Positions 8,281-17,076 of a DNA stretch of 38,897 nt are shown here, in pieces. Location of the stretch: assembly GCA_012521675.1 (NCBI GenBank), contig JAAYLU010000041.1, positions 1 to 38,897 of the forward strand, in the 5' to 3' direction. The translations under genes and the position numbers were made by a program. Within the stretch, counting starts at the first letter, position 1, and each line of letters starts with the position of its first letter. The DNA comes from Synergistaceae bacterium. Its GTDB lineage: Bacteria > Synergistota > Synergistia > Synergistales > Aminobacteriaceae. The notes beneath the pieces are model-generated. The model saw only the letters and a program-made list of their open reading frames with translations, was not told where the DNA came from and did no database searches.

Positions 8281-10035
8281 CTACTCCCTCCCGAAAAAAG
8301 ATTCCAGCCTGTTCCGCTCTATCGTCAGCACCGTCGGCCGGCCGTGCGGACAGGTCCATGGCTGCTCGCACGCCTCCAGCTCTCGCCAGAGGGCAAGGCA
8401 CTCCGCCGGGGAGAGCTCGTCGCCGAGCTTTACCGAAAGCCCGCATGCGATGGTGGCCAACCGCCTCCAGAGGACGTCCTTCAGTGGCATCCTAGTGTCC
8501 TCGGTCCACTCCAGGAGCACGGACCTCAGCAGCAGCACCGGGTCGTCCTCCATCCCCCTTCGCATCGTCGGATAACCTGCCAGGTGCAGCTGTCCATCGT
8601 CCTCGGCGAACAAGAAGCCGATGTCCTCGAGGGCCTCAAGGTGCTCCCGGACGGACGAGGAGAACGACGGGGGCAGAGGTATGGGAACTCCGCACATCTG
8701 AGTCGTCGGCTTGTCCCCGGACATTGCTCGCACACGTTCGTAGCCGATCCTCTCGTGAGCGGCGTGAGGGTCCATCAGCACGAGCGAGTCGTCCACTTCG
8801 AATACGGCGTAGCCGCCTCTGGTCGAGCCAAGAAACCGGACCCTCTCGTCGGAGGGACGATCCTCGGGAAAGCACGGGCCCGAAACAGCAGGAGATTCAG
8901 GGAACGGCTCGGTGGAAACCCTGTTGAACAGGTCCTCTTCCCTGGACATCGAGGGCCGCTGTCCCCGATAACCGGCGGTCCTAGCTCCGGACGGAGCGCG
9001 CGGACCGAACCTCTCGTATGAGGAAGGGGATCCTCCCGGCTGGATGGAGGCGGGTCTCCCCGACAGGATAAGAGCCACCTGCTGCACGGCGTCGAACACC
9101 TCCCCCGGATAGCGGAATCGCACCTCCGCCTTCGCCGGATGTATGTTTGCATCCAGCAGGTCCGAGGGAAGGGAAAAAAAGAAGGCCCAGTTGCCCGTAA
9201 GGGTACGGGTGAGAGACCCGGCCGCGCCCCTTACCAGAGAGTCGTTCACTATCCGCCCGTTCACGAAGACAGAGACAAGGCTCCTGGTCTTGCCGGGAAA
9301 GGGCATCCACCAGCATTCCAGCCTCATGTTGGTCGTCGACGCCTCGCACATCCTTAGGTCTCCGCCGGCGTAGGGGCCCCGGCCGGCCGCGCCCCCTCCC
9401 CATATGAGCCGGAACAGCGTCTCCCTGTCACCGTCGCCCGGGGAGGAAAAGACGCCCTTCCCATCCGTCCTGCCGGTGAAGGCGATTGACGGATATGCGG
9501 TGGCGAAGTCGCGCACGAGCGACAGGACCCGCCTGGCCTCGGTCGCGGCGGATTTCATGAACTTCCTGCGGGCTGGAAGTGTGTAGAAAAGATCCTCAAC
9601 GGACAGACGCGTCCCCGGCTGAGCGGGCGTCTTCTCGTGGCGAAGGGTCCGCCCTCCCTCCACGAGCAGCAGCCCTCCCTCCTCGTCCTCCCTCCTGCGC
9701 GACCTGATCTCCATGCGGCTCACTGCGGCGATGCTGGCCAGCGCCTCCCCCCGGAAGCCGAGCGAGGTCAGGGCCTCCAGCTCCTCCACGCTGCCGATCT
9801 TGCTGGTCGCATATCTTGCCGCGGCCAGGGGCAGGTCGTCGAAGGAGATGCCGTGACCGTCGTCCTCCACCACAATTCGAATCTTCCCCCCCTCGACGAG
9901 GGAGACGGAGATAGCGGAGGCGTTTGCGTCGACGGCGTTCTCGACGGCCTCCTTGACGACGGAGGAGGGTCGCTCTATCACCTCTCCCGCCGCGATGCGG
10001 GAGTAAACGTCCTCTGGTAGAAGGGAAATGGTCAA
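8281..10035 (-). CDS. mutL: DNA mismatch repair protein MutL
   Basis: MutL links mismatch recognition by MutS to strand incision. The 584-residue protein opens with the GHKL ATPase motifs (EAVENAVDA, DDGHGI, TSKI and GFRGEAL) and ends with the dimerisation domain. The C-terminal endonuclease motif reads DPHAAHERIGYE from residue 422, with Pro where endonuclease-type MutL normally has Gln. CPHGRP is intact near residue 562. The start is a TTG that overlaps the mutS stop (TTGA), with AAGGAGG 7 bases upstream. An open frame extends to 10866 but lies inside mutS and lacks family sequence. Confidence 0.95.
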   Translation of the reverse strand: MTISLLPEDVYSRIAAGEVIERPSSVVKEAVENAVDANASAISVSLVEGGKIRIVVEDDGHGISFDDLPLAAARYATSKIGSVEELEALTSLGFRGEALASIAAVSRMEIRSRRREDEEGGLLLVEGGRTLRHEKTPAQPGTRLSVEDLFYTLPARRKFMKSAATEARRVLSLVRDFATAYPSIAFTGRTDGKGVFSSPGDGDRETLFRLIWGGGAAGRGPYAGGDLRMCEASTTNMRLECWWMPFPGKTRSLVSVFVNGRIVNDSLVRGAAGSLTRTLTGNWAFFFSLPSDLLDANIHPAKAEVRFRYPGEVFDAVQQVALILSGRPASIQPGGSPSSYERFGPRAPSGARTAGYRGQRPSMSREEDLFNRVSTEPFPESPAVSGPCFPEDRPSDERVRFLGSTRGGYAVFEVDDSLVLMDPHAAHERIGYERVRAMSGDKPTTQMCGVPIPLPPSFSSSVREHLEALEDIGFLFAEDDGQLHLAGYPTMRRGMEDDPVLLLRSVLLEWTEDTRMPLKDVLWRRLATIACGLSVKLGDELSPAECLALWRELEACEQPWTCPHGRPTVLTIERNRLESFFGRE

Positions 10036-12653
10036 TTCAACGCCTCCTTGCACTTTTCCACGAGGGAGTACAGCAGCTCCAGCGCCCTGAAAGGCGTGAG
10101 CTCGTCCGGCGACAGAGAAGCGATCTCCTCGATTATCCCCGTGCTCTCCGGAGCAAAGAGGGTGAGCTGCCTCGGCCCCTCTGGATCGGATTTTTTTTCG
10201 ACCGGCGGAGCGACCACGCACCTCTCGTCTTTCTCGAAGAGCTGGAGAAGCTCGAACGCCCGTTTGAGCACCTCCCTTGGAAGTCCGGCAAGTCGGGCTA
10301 CCTCTATTCCGTAGGATCGGTCCGCGCTCCCCTTCTCCACCTTGTGTAGAAAGAATATGCCCTCTTCGTCCTCCTTGACCGCCATGTTCAGGTTCTCCAG
10401 CTGGGGGTATCGCTCCTCCAGGCACGTGAGCTCGTGGTAGTGGGTCGCGAACATCACCCTCGGCGTTCGCCCGCAGCCGTCGCACAGGTGCTCGAGCACG
10501 GCCCAGGCTATGCTCATGCCGTCGTATGTGGACGTGCCTCGACCGACTTCGTCCAGTATCACGAGGCTCCTGTCCGTCACGTTGTTGAGTATGTTCGCCG
10601 TCTCCACCATCTCCACCATGAAGGTGCTCGCCCCTCGGGCCAGGTCGTCCCTCGCCCCGATGCGGGTGAAAATCCGGTCGCACAGCCCCATCGAAGCATG
10701 CTCGGCCGGCACGAAGCTCCCTGTCTGGGCCATTACGGCCAGCAGAGCGGCTGTCCTGAGATAGGTCGACTTTCCCGCCATATTCGGCCCGGTTATCAGG
10801 GCGACCCTCTTCCCAACGCTTCGCAGAGAGATGGAGTTCGGCACGAAGGGAAGATCGCCCAAGCACTCCTCCACCACCGGGTGACGGGCGTTCTTAATCA
10901 CCAGGTCGCAGTCGTCGTTCAGTTCGGGCCTTACGTAGCCTCTTTCCGTGGCGACCACGGCGAATGACGCCAGCACGTCGAGGGCCGAGAGAGAGACGCC
11001 GAGAAATTGGATGTCCTCCACGCGCGACAGGACCCGCTCCACCAGCGTATCGTACAGATCGCCCTCCCGCTCCGAGATCTCTAAGGAGGCGGACTCGATC
11101 CTCTCTTCGAGGTCCTTCATCTCCTCCGTTATGAAGCGCTCGGCGTTGACCAGGGTCTGCTTTCGGATGAACCAGTCGGGCACTTCGACGCCGGAGTTCA
11201 GAACCGCCCTGCTCACCTCCATGTAGTACCCGAAGACCCTGTTGTAGCCCGCCTTGATCCTGGGTATGCCCGTCGTCTGCTGCACCTGCTCCACGTATTC
11301 GTTCATGGTCTGCGACGCGCTCGCCTCCACCTCGCGCCATTCGTCCAGCACCCGGTCGTAGCCCCTTCGTATGATCCCCCCCTGGGACCTGTTCCTGGGC
11401 AGGTCCTCCTCGAGCGACGAGTTCAGCTCGTCCCCCAGGTCTGCGAAGTCCGCGACCCTGTCGGTCCAGTGCCCGGGAGGAGAGCCCTCGCACAGGGAGA
11501 GTATCGAGGGCAGCAGAGACAGGGTGTCCCGGATCGCGCCCAGGTCCCTCGGGGTCCCCGCGCCGAGGCTGAGCCGCGACGATGCCCGTTCGACGTCCCG
11601 GCAGCCTCCGAGAAGATCGCGCAGGGAGTGCAGCTCCGCCCTGTTCGATGCAAGCCACCCGACTGCGTCCTGCCTGCGCCCCAGCTCCTCCATGTCAAGC
11701 AGCGGCCTCAGCAGCCACTCGGCAAGAGTTCGCCTTCCCATCGGGGAGCGGCACCGGTTCAGGGTCCGGAATAGAGTCGGCTCGCCCTGCCCTCCGTCCA
11801 GGAGCTCCAGGTTCCTGGCGGTCGGCAGGTCGATGTGCATGTACTTGGAGAAGAGAAGTGGACGAGCGCTCGTGACGTATTTCGCGGCGGTAAACTGGGT
11901 CTCCTGGAGGTATTCGAGCACCGCCGACGCGGCCCCCGCCTCCGGCGAGTCGTCTTCTAGGCCGAACGAGGCGAGGGTTGACGCTCCCCATAGCTGCAGC
12001 AGCCGCCTGGTCCCCTGCACAGGGTTGAAGAACTCTTCGTCCCTCTGGACCGGGTGGCAGTCGGCGACCAGGTGCGCCCAGTCGGACGGCTTCAGCGAGG
12101 GCGGGTGCAGAAGCTCTCCGGGGGAGAAGGAGCCCAATATCGACGCCGCCTCGCCCCCGGGAAAAACCCCCGCCTCCAGTCGCCCCGTCTCGACCGACAG
12201 CAGTGCTACCGCCAGGTCCTTCCCGGCCCTGCATACGGCCGCGAGCCTCCCGCCCGTGCCCGCCTCCTCCGGCACGAAGGTGCCCGGAGTGACCACCCGC
12301 ACCACCCTTCTGTCGACCAGACCCTTGCCGTCCGGCTCGGTCACCTGCTCGCAGATCGCGACCTTGTGACCCGCCCCGACGAGTCTGGCCAGATAGCCGT
12401 TGACCGAGTGCCAGGGCACGCCCGCCATCGGGATGTTCCTCTCCGCGTCCCTCGCGGTCAGGGTGATGTCCAGGATGGCCGATGCCTTCACCGCGTCGTC
12501 GAAGAACATCTCGTAGAAATCGCCCATCCTGAAGAACAGAATGCAGTCAGGATACCTGCCCTTCCACTCGAAGTACTGGGTCAGCATCGGCGTCATCTTC
12601 AGGTCGGCCGGCCTTGCCGAACCCCCCGCCCGCGCCGCGCCCGGGAGGCTCAC
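10032..12653 (-). CDS. mutS: DNA mismatch repair protein MutS
   Basis: MutS recognises base mismatches and small loops. The 873-residue protein has the mismatch-contacting Phe-x-Glu in MGDFYEMF, the Walker A GPNMAGKST, and the Walker B LDEVGRGTSTYDG, in the normal order: N-terminal, connector, core, clamp and ATPase domains. A GTG start overlaps the ruvX stop (GTGA), with AGGGGGAG about 7 bases upstream. This adds about 19 residues before the conserved MTPMLTQYFEWK; an ATG at that point is a possible alternative start. mutS and mutL overlap, so the two partners are coupled. Confidence 0.97.
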   Translation of the reverse strand: MSLPGAARAGGSARPADLKMTPMLTQYFEWKGRYPDCILFFRMGDFYEMFFDDAVKASAILDITLTARDAERNIPMAGVPWHSVNGYLARLVGAGHKVAICEQVTEPDGKGLVDRRVVRVVTPGTFVPEEAGTGGRLAAVCRAGKDLAVALLSVETGRLEAGVFPGGEAASILGSFSPGELLHPPSLKPSDWAHLVADCHPVQRDEEFFNPVQGTRRLLQLWGASTLASFGLEDDSPEAGAASAVLEYLQETQFTAAKYVTSARPLLFSKYMHIDLPTARNLELLDGGQGEPTLFRTLNRCRSPMGRRTLAEWLLRPLLDMEELGRRQDAVGWLASNRAELHSLRDLLGGCRDVERASSRLSLGAGTPRDLGAIRDTLSLLPSILSLCEGSPPGHWTDRVADFADLGDELNSSLEEDLPRNRSQGGIIRRGYDRVLDEWREVEASASQTMNEYVEQVQQTTGIPRIKAGYNRVFGYYMEVSRAVLNSGVEVPDWFIRKQTLVNAERFITEEMKDLEERIESASLEISEREGDLYDTLVERVLSRVEDIQFLGVSLSALDVLASFAVVATERGYVRPELNDDCDLVIKNARHPVVEECLGDLPFVPNSISLRSVGKRVALITGPNMAGKSTYLRTAALLAVMAQTGSFVPAEHASMGLCDRIFTRIGARDDLARGASTFMVEMVETANILNNVTDRSLVILDEVGRGTSTYDGMSIAWAVLEHLCDGCGRTPRVMFATHYHELTCLEERYPQLENLNMAVKEDEEGIFFLHKVEKGSADRSYGIEVARLAGLPREVLKRAFELLQLFEKDERCVVAPPVEKKSDPEGPRQLTLFAPESTGIIEEIASLSPDELTPFRALELLYSLVEKCKEALN

Positions 12654-13069
12654 TGCCGACTCCCCCTGTCAAGCCAGCTCTGCAGGATCACCGCCGCCGC
12701 CACCTTGTCGACCTTTCCCTTTCTGTCCCTCCTGGAGACGTCACCCTCGATCAGCGCTCTGGTCGCGATCGCCGTCGAGAACCGCTCGTCGTGCAGCTCC
12801 ACCCTCAACGAGGGGTAGCGCTCGGCGAGAGAGAGAGCGAGCTCCTCCGTCCGCGCCGCCTCCGGCCCCCTCTCCCCTCCCGTCCGAATGGGAATCCCCA
12901 GCAGGAGCACCTCCGGGTCGTACTTCTCGATCAGACCGTCCAGCTCGTCCAGCCACCCGGCCGTAGCATTCAACACGGCGATCCCCTGGGCGAACATACC
13001 CAGGGGATCGCTCACGGCAACCCCTATGCGGACAGTGCCTATATCCAGGGCCAGGGCCCGTCTCCTCAT
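12650..13069 (-). CDS. ruvX: YqgF/RuvX family pre-16S rRNA / Holliday junction nuclease
   Basis: This 139-residue RNase H-fold protein matches the YqgF/RuvX family, implicated in 16S rRNA 5'-end maturation and proposed as a Holliday junction resolvase. The first acidic motif is LDIGTVRIGVAVSD, the second region is DERFST and the third is KVDKVAAAVILQ. Its ATG overlaps the alaS stop (ATGA). The alaS-ruvX adjacency is common in bacteria and supports the call. Confidence 0.94.
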   Translation of the reverse strand: MRRRALALDIGTVRIGVAVSDPLGMFAQGIAVLNATAGWLDELDGLIEKYDPEVLLLGIPIRTGGERGPEAARTEELALSLAERYPSLRVELHDERFSTAIATRALIEGDVSRRDRKGKVDKVAAAVILQSWLDRGSRQ

Positions 13070-15753
13070 TCGCCGGCCTTCCCGCCCGCCTGGCTTTCGA
13101 CCATTCCCGGCAGAGCCTTGAAGAAGTCCTCCAGGGCGGCGAGGTTCTTTCCCCCGCCCTGCGCCATGGCGGGCCTTCCCCCTCCTCCGCCTCCGAGGAT
13201 GGCGGAGCCCTCCTTGACTATCTTGCCGGCGGATATGCCCCTATCCAGAGCCTTCTTGTCCGCCATCGCCACGATGATGGCGTTCCCGTCGGCAACGGAG
13301 GCCAACACCACGACCTTGCCCTCGCCCTGCGGCTCGTCGCCCGCCTCCGCCTTCCCGGGTCTCTTATTCAGCAGCCTGTCGCCCATCTCGCGCAGCGCCT
13401 CCGCGTCCACCCCGTCGAAGCGAGCGAACATCACCTTCACTCCCCTGGCGGACGCACGTCGCAGGGAGCTCTCCAGCCTGGAGCCGAGGTTGCTTATCTT
13501 CATCTCCTCGATAGCGCGGGACAGGGACTTCACCTCGCCCATGAGGTTCTCCACCTTCTCGTGGACGTTGGCCTCGTCCGACGACAGAAGCCCGGCCAAT
13601 GCCGCCAGTGTCCTCCAGGAGCGCTGGAACGCCGCCAGAGCCTCCATCCCCGTCACTGCCACGATCCGGCGAGTCCCGGAGCCGATGCTCTCCTCCTTAA
13701 GTATCTTGAAGAGTCCGATCTCGCCCGTGGAATCGACGTGCAGCCCGCCGCAAAGCTCGGACGAGAAGTCCGAGATCCGCACGACGCGAACCACGTCGTC
13801 GTACTTCTCCTCGAAGAGGGCCTTGGCCCCCTCCTCCCTGGCGTGCTCCATGTCGGTCTCTATGACCTCCAGCGCCTCGTTGGAGAGTATGCGGGCGTTG
13901 ACCTTCCTCTCCACCAAGTCTATCTGGTCGCGGGTCATCGGCTCGAAGTGGGTGAAGTCGAAGCGGAGCACCTTCTCGCCCACCAGTGAGCCCGACTGGC
14001 GCACGTGCCCGCCCAGCACCCGCGCCAACGATTCGTGCAGAAGGTGGGTCGCGGTGTGGTTGCGCCTTATCGCGCGCAGTCGCTCGGCGTCGACGCAGGC
14101 GTGAACCGTGTCCCCGACTCTGAGTCTCCCCTCGACGACCTTGACCGAGTGGACAGTCAGCCCCTTGTCGCGCATCACCGTGTTCAGCACCTCCACCTTG
14201 AGGCCTTCGCCGCCGAGCATCCCGGTATCCCCGACCTGGCCGCCCCTCTCAGCGTAGAAGGGAGTGCGGTCCAGCACCACCTCCGCCTCCTCCCCCGCGT
14301 CGACCGATTCCACCCGGCCGCCGGCGGAGATCAGCGCCTCCACTGTGGACATGGCCGAGCAGTCCGAGTAGCCGATGAACTCCGTATCGCCCAGCGTCTC
14401 GTTCAGCTCCGTGTACACGTCGCCTGTCATCTCGCTCATCTTCTGCTTGCTCGACGCCCTCGCCCGCTCGCGCTGAGCCTGCATCTCCCTGTCGAACTCC
14501 TCCCGGTTCATCGTGAAACCGTTCTCCTGAACCATCTCGTCCGTCAGCTCCGGGGGGAAGCCGTAGGTATCGTACAGCTCGAAGGCCACCGCGCCCGACA
14601 GCACCTTTTCGCCGGATGAGCGAAGGCGTGACATCTCCGACTCTAGCAGCTCCGTTCCCTGCTGAAGAGTGTGTCCGAAGCGCTTCTCCTCCACGCTGAT
14701 GATCTGCTCGACCATCAGGCGGTTGTCGATTATCTCCCTGTAAGGGTCGCCCATCAGCTCTATGACGTCCGGCACGAAGTCCAGCAGGAATGGACGATCC
14801 ACACCGAGCAGCCGTCCGAAACGTGCAGCCCGCCGCAGAAGCCGCCTCAGGACGTAGCCTCGTCCGTCGTTGGACGGCAGGATGCCGTCGGCTATCATGA
14901 AGATCACCGAGCGCACGTGGTCCGCTATGACCCTTGCCGCCAGGTCATGCCCCTGGTCGTCGCCGTATGTTATCCCTCCGAGGGAACAGGCCCTGTCCAA
15001 CAGAGGCCGGAAGAGGTCGGTCTCGAAGTCCGTTCGCACCCTCTGGACCACGGAGGCCAGCCGCTCAAGCCCCATCCCCGTGTCGATGTTCTTCTTCGGC
15101 AGGGGGACGAGAGTTCCGTCCTTCTGCAGGTCGAACTGGGTGAAGACCAGGTTCCAAATCTCCAGGTACCTGTCGCAGTCGCACCCGACGGCGCACTCGG
15201 GCCTTCCGCACGAGTACTCGGGCCCCTGGTCGTACATGATCTCCGAGCAAGGCCCGCACGGGCCCTGGCTTCCCATGAACCAGAAGTTCTCGTCCTTGTC
15301 GAAGCGGGAGATCCGATCCTCGGGAAGCCCGACCTCCCTGTGCCAAACGTCGAACGCCTCCTCGTCCTCCAGGTAGATGGTCGCGTACATTCTATCCGGC
15401 TCAAGCCCTATATGCTCCGTCAGAAACTCCCACGCCCATGTTATGGCCTCGCGCTTGAAGTAGTCCCCCCATGCGAAGTTGCCGAGCATCTCGAAGAAGG
15501 TGTGATGCCGCGCCGTGCGCCCGACGTTCTCTATGTCGTTCGTCCTGACGCACTTCTGCGACGTCACCGCCCTCGGTGTCTCCGGCTTCCGTATCCCCAG
15601 GAAGTAGGGTTTGAACGGGACCATCCCGGCGATTGTGAAGAGCAGCGAAGGATCGTCGGGGATCAGCGAGAAGCTCGGGACATGCCTGCTGCCTTTCGAA
15701 ACCCAGAAGTCAATAAACAAAGAACGAATATCCCTGCCCGATCTCCACTGCAT
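13066..15753 (-). CDS. alaS: Alanyl-tRNA synthetase
   Basis: AlaRS charges tRNA-Ala. The 895-residue protein has the class II core (FTIAGMVPFKPYF, RHHTFFEMLGNFAWGD), the editing domain with the metal motif HTATHLLH and SSELCGGLHVD, and the C-terminal DHHA1/C-Ala region with a Gly-rich GGGGGGRP. Start ATG at 15753 has GGGAGG 9 bases upstream; an open frame running further upstream is not family sequence and overlaps mtaD. A 43-bp gap separates it from mtaD. Within the CPGC-like insertion near residue 170 there are several cysteines that could bind a metal. Confidence 0.97.
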   Translation of the reverse strand: MQWRSGRDIRSLFIDFWVSKGSRHVPSFSLIPDDPSLLFTIAGMVPFKPYFLGIRKPETPRAVTSQKCVRTNDIENVGRTARHHTFFEMLGNFAWGDYFKREAITWAWEFLTEHIGLEPDRMYATIYLEDEEAFDVWHREVGLPEDRISRFDKDENFWFMGSQGPCGPCSEIMYDQGPEYSCGRPECAVGCDCDRYLEIWNLVFTQFDLQKDGTLVPLPKKNIDTGMGLERLASVVQRVRTDFETDLFRPLLDRACSLGGITYGDDQGHDLAARVIADHVRSVIFMIADGILPSNDGRGYVLRRLLRRAARFGRLLGVDRPFLLDFVPDVIELMGDPYREIIDNRLMVEQIISVEEKRFGHTLQQGTELLESEMSRLRSSGEKVLSGAVAFELYDTYGFPPELTDEMVQENGFTMNREEFDREMQAQRERARASSKQKMSEMTGDVYTELNETLGDTEFIGYSDCSAMSTVEALISAGGRVESVDAGEEAEVVLDRTPFYAERGGQVGDTGMLGGEGLKVEVLNTVMRDKGLTVHSVKVVEGRLRVGDTVHACVDAERLRAIRRNHTATHLLHESLARVLGGHVRQSGSLVGEKVLRFDFTHFEPMTRDQIDLVERKVNARILSNEALEVIETDMEHAREEGAKALFEEKYDDVVRVVRISDFSSELCGGLHVDSTGEIGLFKILKEESIGSGTRRIVAVTGMEALAAFQRSWRTLAALAGLLSSDEANVHEKVENLMGEVKSLSRAIEEMKISNLGSRLESSLRRASARGVKVMFARFDGVDAEALREMGDRLLNKRPGKAEAGDEPQGEGKVVVLASVADGNAIIVAMADKKALDRGISAGKIVKEGSAILGGGGGGRPAMAQGGGKNLAALEDFFKALPGMVESQAGGKAGE

Positions 15754-15796
15754 TTCTCTGCGCCTCCCGTGATAAAAACTCTTTCCTCGGCGGCCC

Positions 15797-17074
15797 CTAC
15801 GACAGCAGGTCCGCCCTCGCCCTTTCAGCCTTTGCCATGATCTCCGCCCGGTCCATCGTCGGGAACTCCCCGTCACGGTAGACCCACCTGCCGGCGACCA
15901 TGGTTCCGCACACATCCGCTGACGAGCCGGCGTACACTATGTACAGAGCCGCATTCTCCTCGTCGATCCCCACGTAGTGAGGCCTGTCCAGGTCCACAAG
16001 CGCCAGGTCGGCCGCCCAACCCTCGCGTATCAGCCCGCACTTATCGAAGCCCAGCCCCGCCGCGCCCTCTAGTGTCGCCATCCGCAGAGAATCCCGCGCC
16101 GAGAGGGCGGTCGGGTCCTTCTGTATTCCCTTGTGAAGCAGAGCCGCGCAGCGCATCTCCCCCCACACGTCCAGGCGGTTGTTGCTCGCCGCCCCGTCCG
16201 TGCCGAGGGCTATCTTCCTCGTCCTGGCCGCAAGCCCGGAGAGATCCATCACCCCGCTGCCGAGCTTCAGGTTGCTGTTCGGGTTGTGGGCCACCGTCAT
16301 GTGGGAGAAGTCCACCCTGTCCAATACCTCCGGGTCCAGCCAAACACAGTGGGCCAGGATGGCGAAGGGAACCTCCAGGAGCCCGCTCGACTCGATGTAC
16401 TCCTCCACCGTCGTCTTCAGCTCGTCCCTGAAGTAGGCCAGCTCCCACTCGGCCTCCAGGAAGTGAAAGTGTACGCCGAGGGAGCGCTCCGCCGCCGCCT
16501 CGCATATCCTTCGGACCATCGGCAAGGGCACGGTGTAGGGGGCGTGCGGCCCCAGCTGAACAGTCACCATATCCCTGTGGTCCTTCCAGGTCTCGGCGAG
16601 CTGCAAGCTCTCCCTCAGTTTCTCCTCGTCGTCGCCCACCATGCCCCTGCAGGCCGCGCAGCGCATCCCCGCCTCCAGCGAGGCCTCTACGACGGCGTCC
16701 ATCTCGAAGTACATGTCAGCGAAGGCGGTGACCCCGTTCGCCGCCATCTCAAGAAGAGCGGCCTTCGTCCCCCACAGGATGTGATCCCTGGTCAGCTTCG
16801 CCTCGGCGGGCCAGATCTTCTCCTCCAGCCACTCCTTCAGAGGCGACTCCTCGCCGACGCCCCGAAGCAGGCACATAGCCGCGTGGGTGTGCGCGTTCAC
16901 GAAGCCCGGGATCAGCGCCTTGCGCCCCCCGCAGTCGATCAGTTCGTCGCCCGGTCCGGCCTCCAGCCCGTCTCCGATGGCCGACAGGCGACCCTCGTCG
17001 ACCCTCGCGGAGCAGAGTTTGCCCCGCTCCATCTCGCCGTCGAGGATAAGAACGTCCTTGAAAAGAGTCGCCAT
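15797..17074 (-). CDS. mtaD: 5'-methylthioadenosine/S-adenosylhomocysteine deaminase
   Basis: This amidohydrolase converts S-adenosylhomocysteine or methylthioadenosine to the inosyl compounds. Metal-binding His62 and His64 lie in PGFVNAHTH. Further family motifs are GPHAPYTV, HFHFLEAE, AHCVWLD, AHNPNSNLKLGSG and the catalytic Asp in GTDGAASNN. Length (425 aa) fits. The ATG follows the ahcY stop by 2 bp with GGAGG upstream. Position next to ahcY and mtnA makes a role in recycling SAM by-products likely. It could also act on adenosine, as related enzymes are promiscuous. Confidence 0.93.
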   Translation of the reverse strand: MATLFKDVLILDGEMERGKLCSARVDEGRLSAIGDGLEAGPGDELIDCGGRKALIPGFVNAHTHAAMCLLRGVGEESPLKEWLEEKIWPAEAKLTRDHILWGTKAALLEMAANGVTAFADMYFEMDAVVEASLEAGMRCAACRGMVGDDEEKLRESLQLAETWKDHRDMVTVQLGPHAPYTVPLPMVRRICEAAAERSLGVHFHFLEAEWELAYFRDELKTTVEEYIESSGLLEVPFAILAHCVWLDPEVLDRVDFSHMTVAHNPNSNLKLGSGVMDLSGLAARTRKIALGTDGAASNNRLDVWGEMRCAALLHKGIQKDPTALSARDSLRMATLEGAAGLGFDKCGLIREGWAADLALVDLDRPHYVGIDEENAALYIVYAGSSADVCGTMVAGRWVYRDGEFPTMDRAEIMAKAERARADLLS

Positions 17075-17076
17075 CT

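Noticed and set aside
10036-10866. Upstream in-frame extension of mutL (to 861 residues)
   Set aside because: It lies wholly inside mutS in another frame, has Gly/Arg-rich low-complexity sequence, and a good TTG start with a Shine-Dalgarno exists at 10035.
12614-14104. A 496-codon plus-strand open frame across ruvX and alaS
   Set aside because: It is antisense to two well-supported genes, is rich in Ser/Arg/Pro as expected from a GC-rich shadow frame, and has no recognisable domain.
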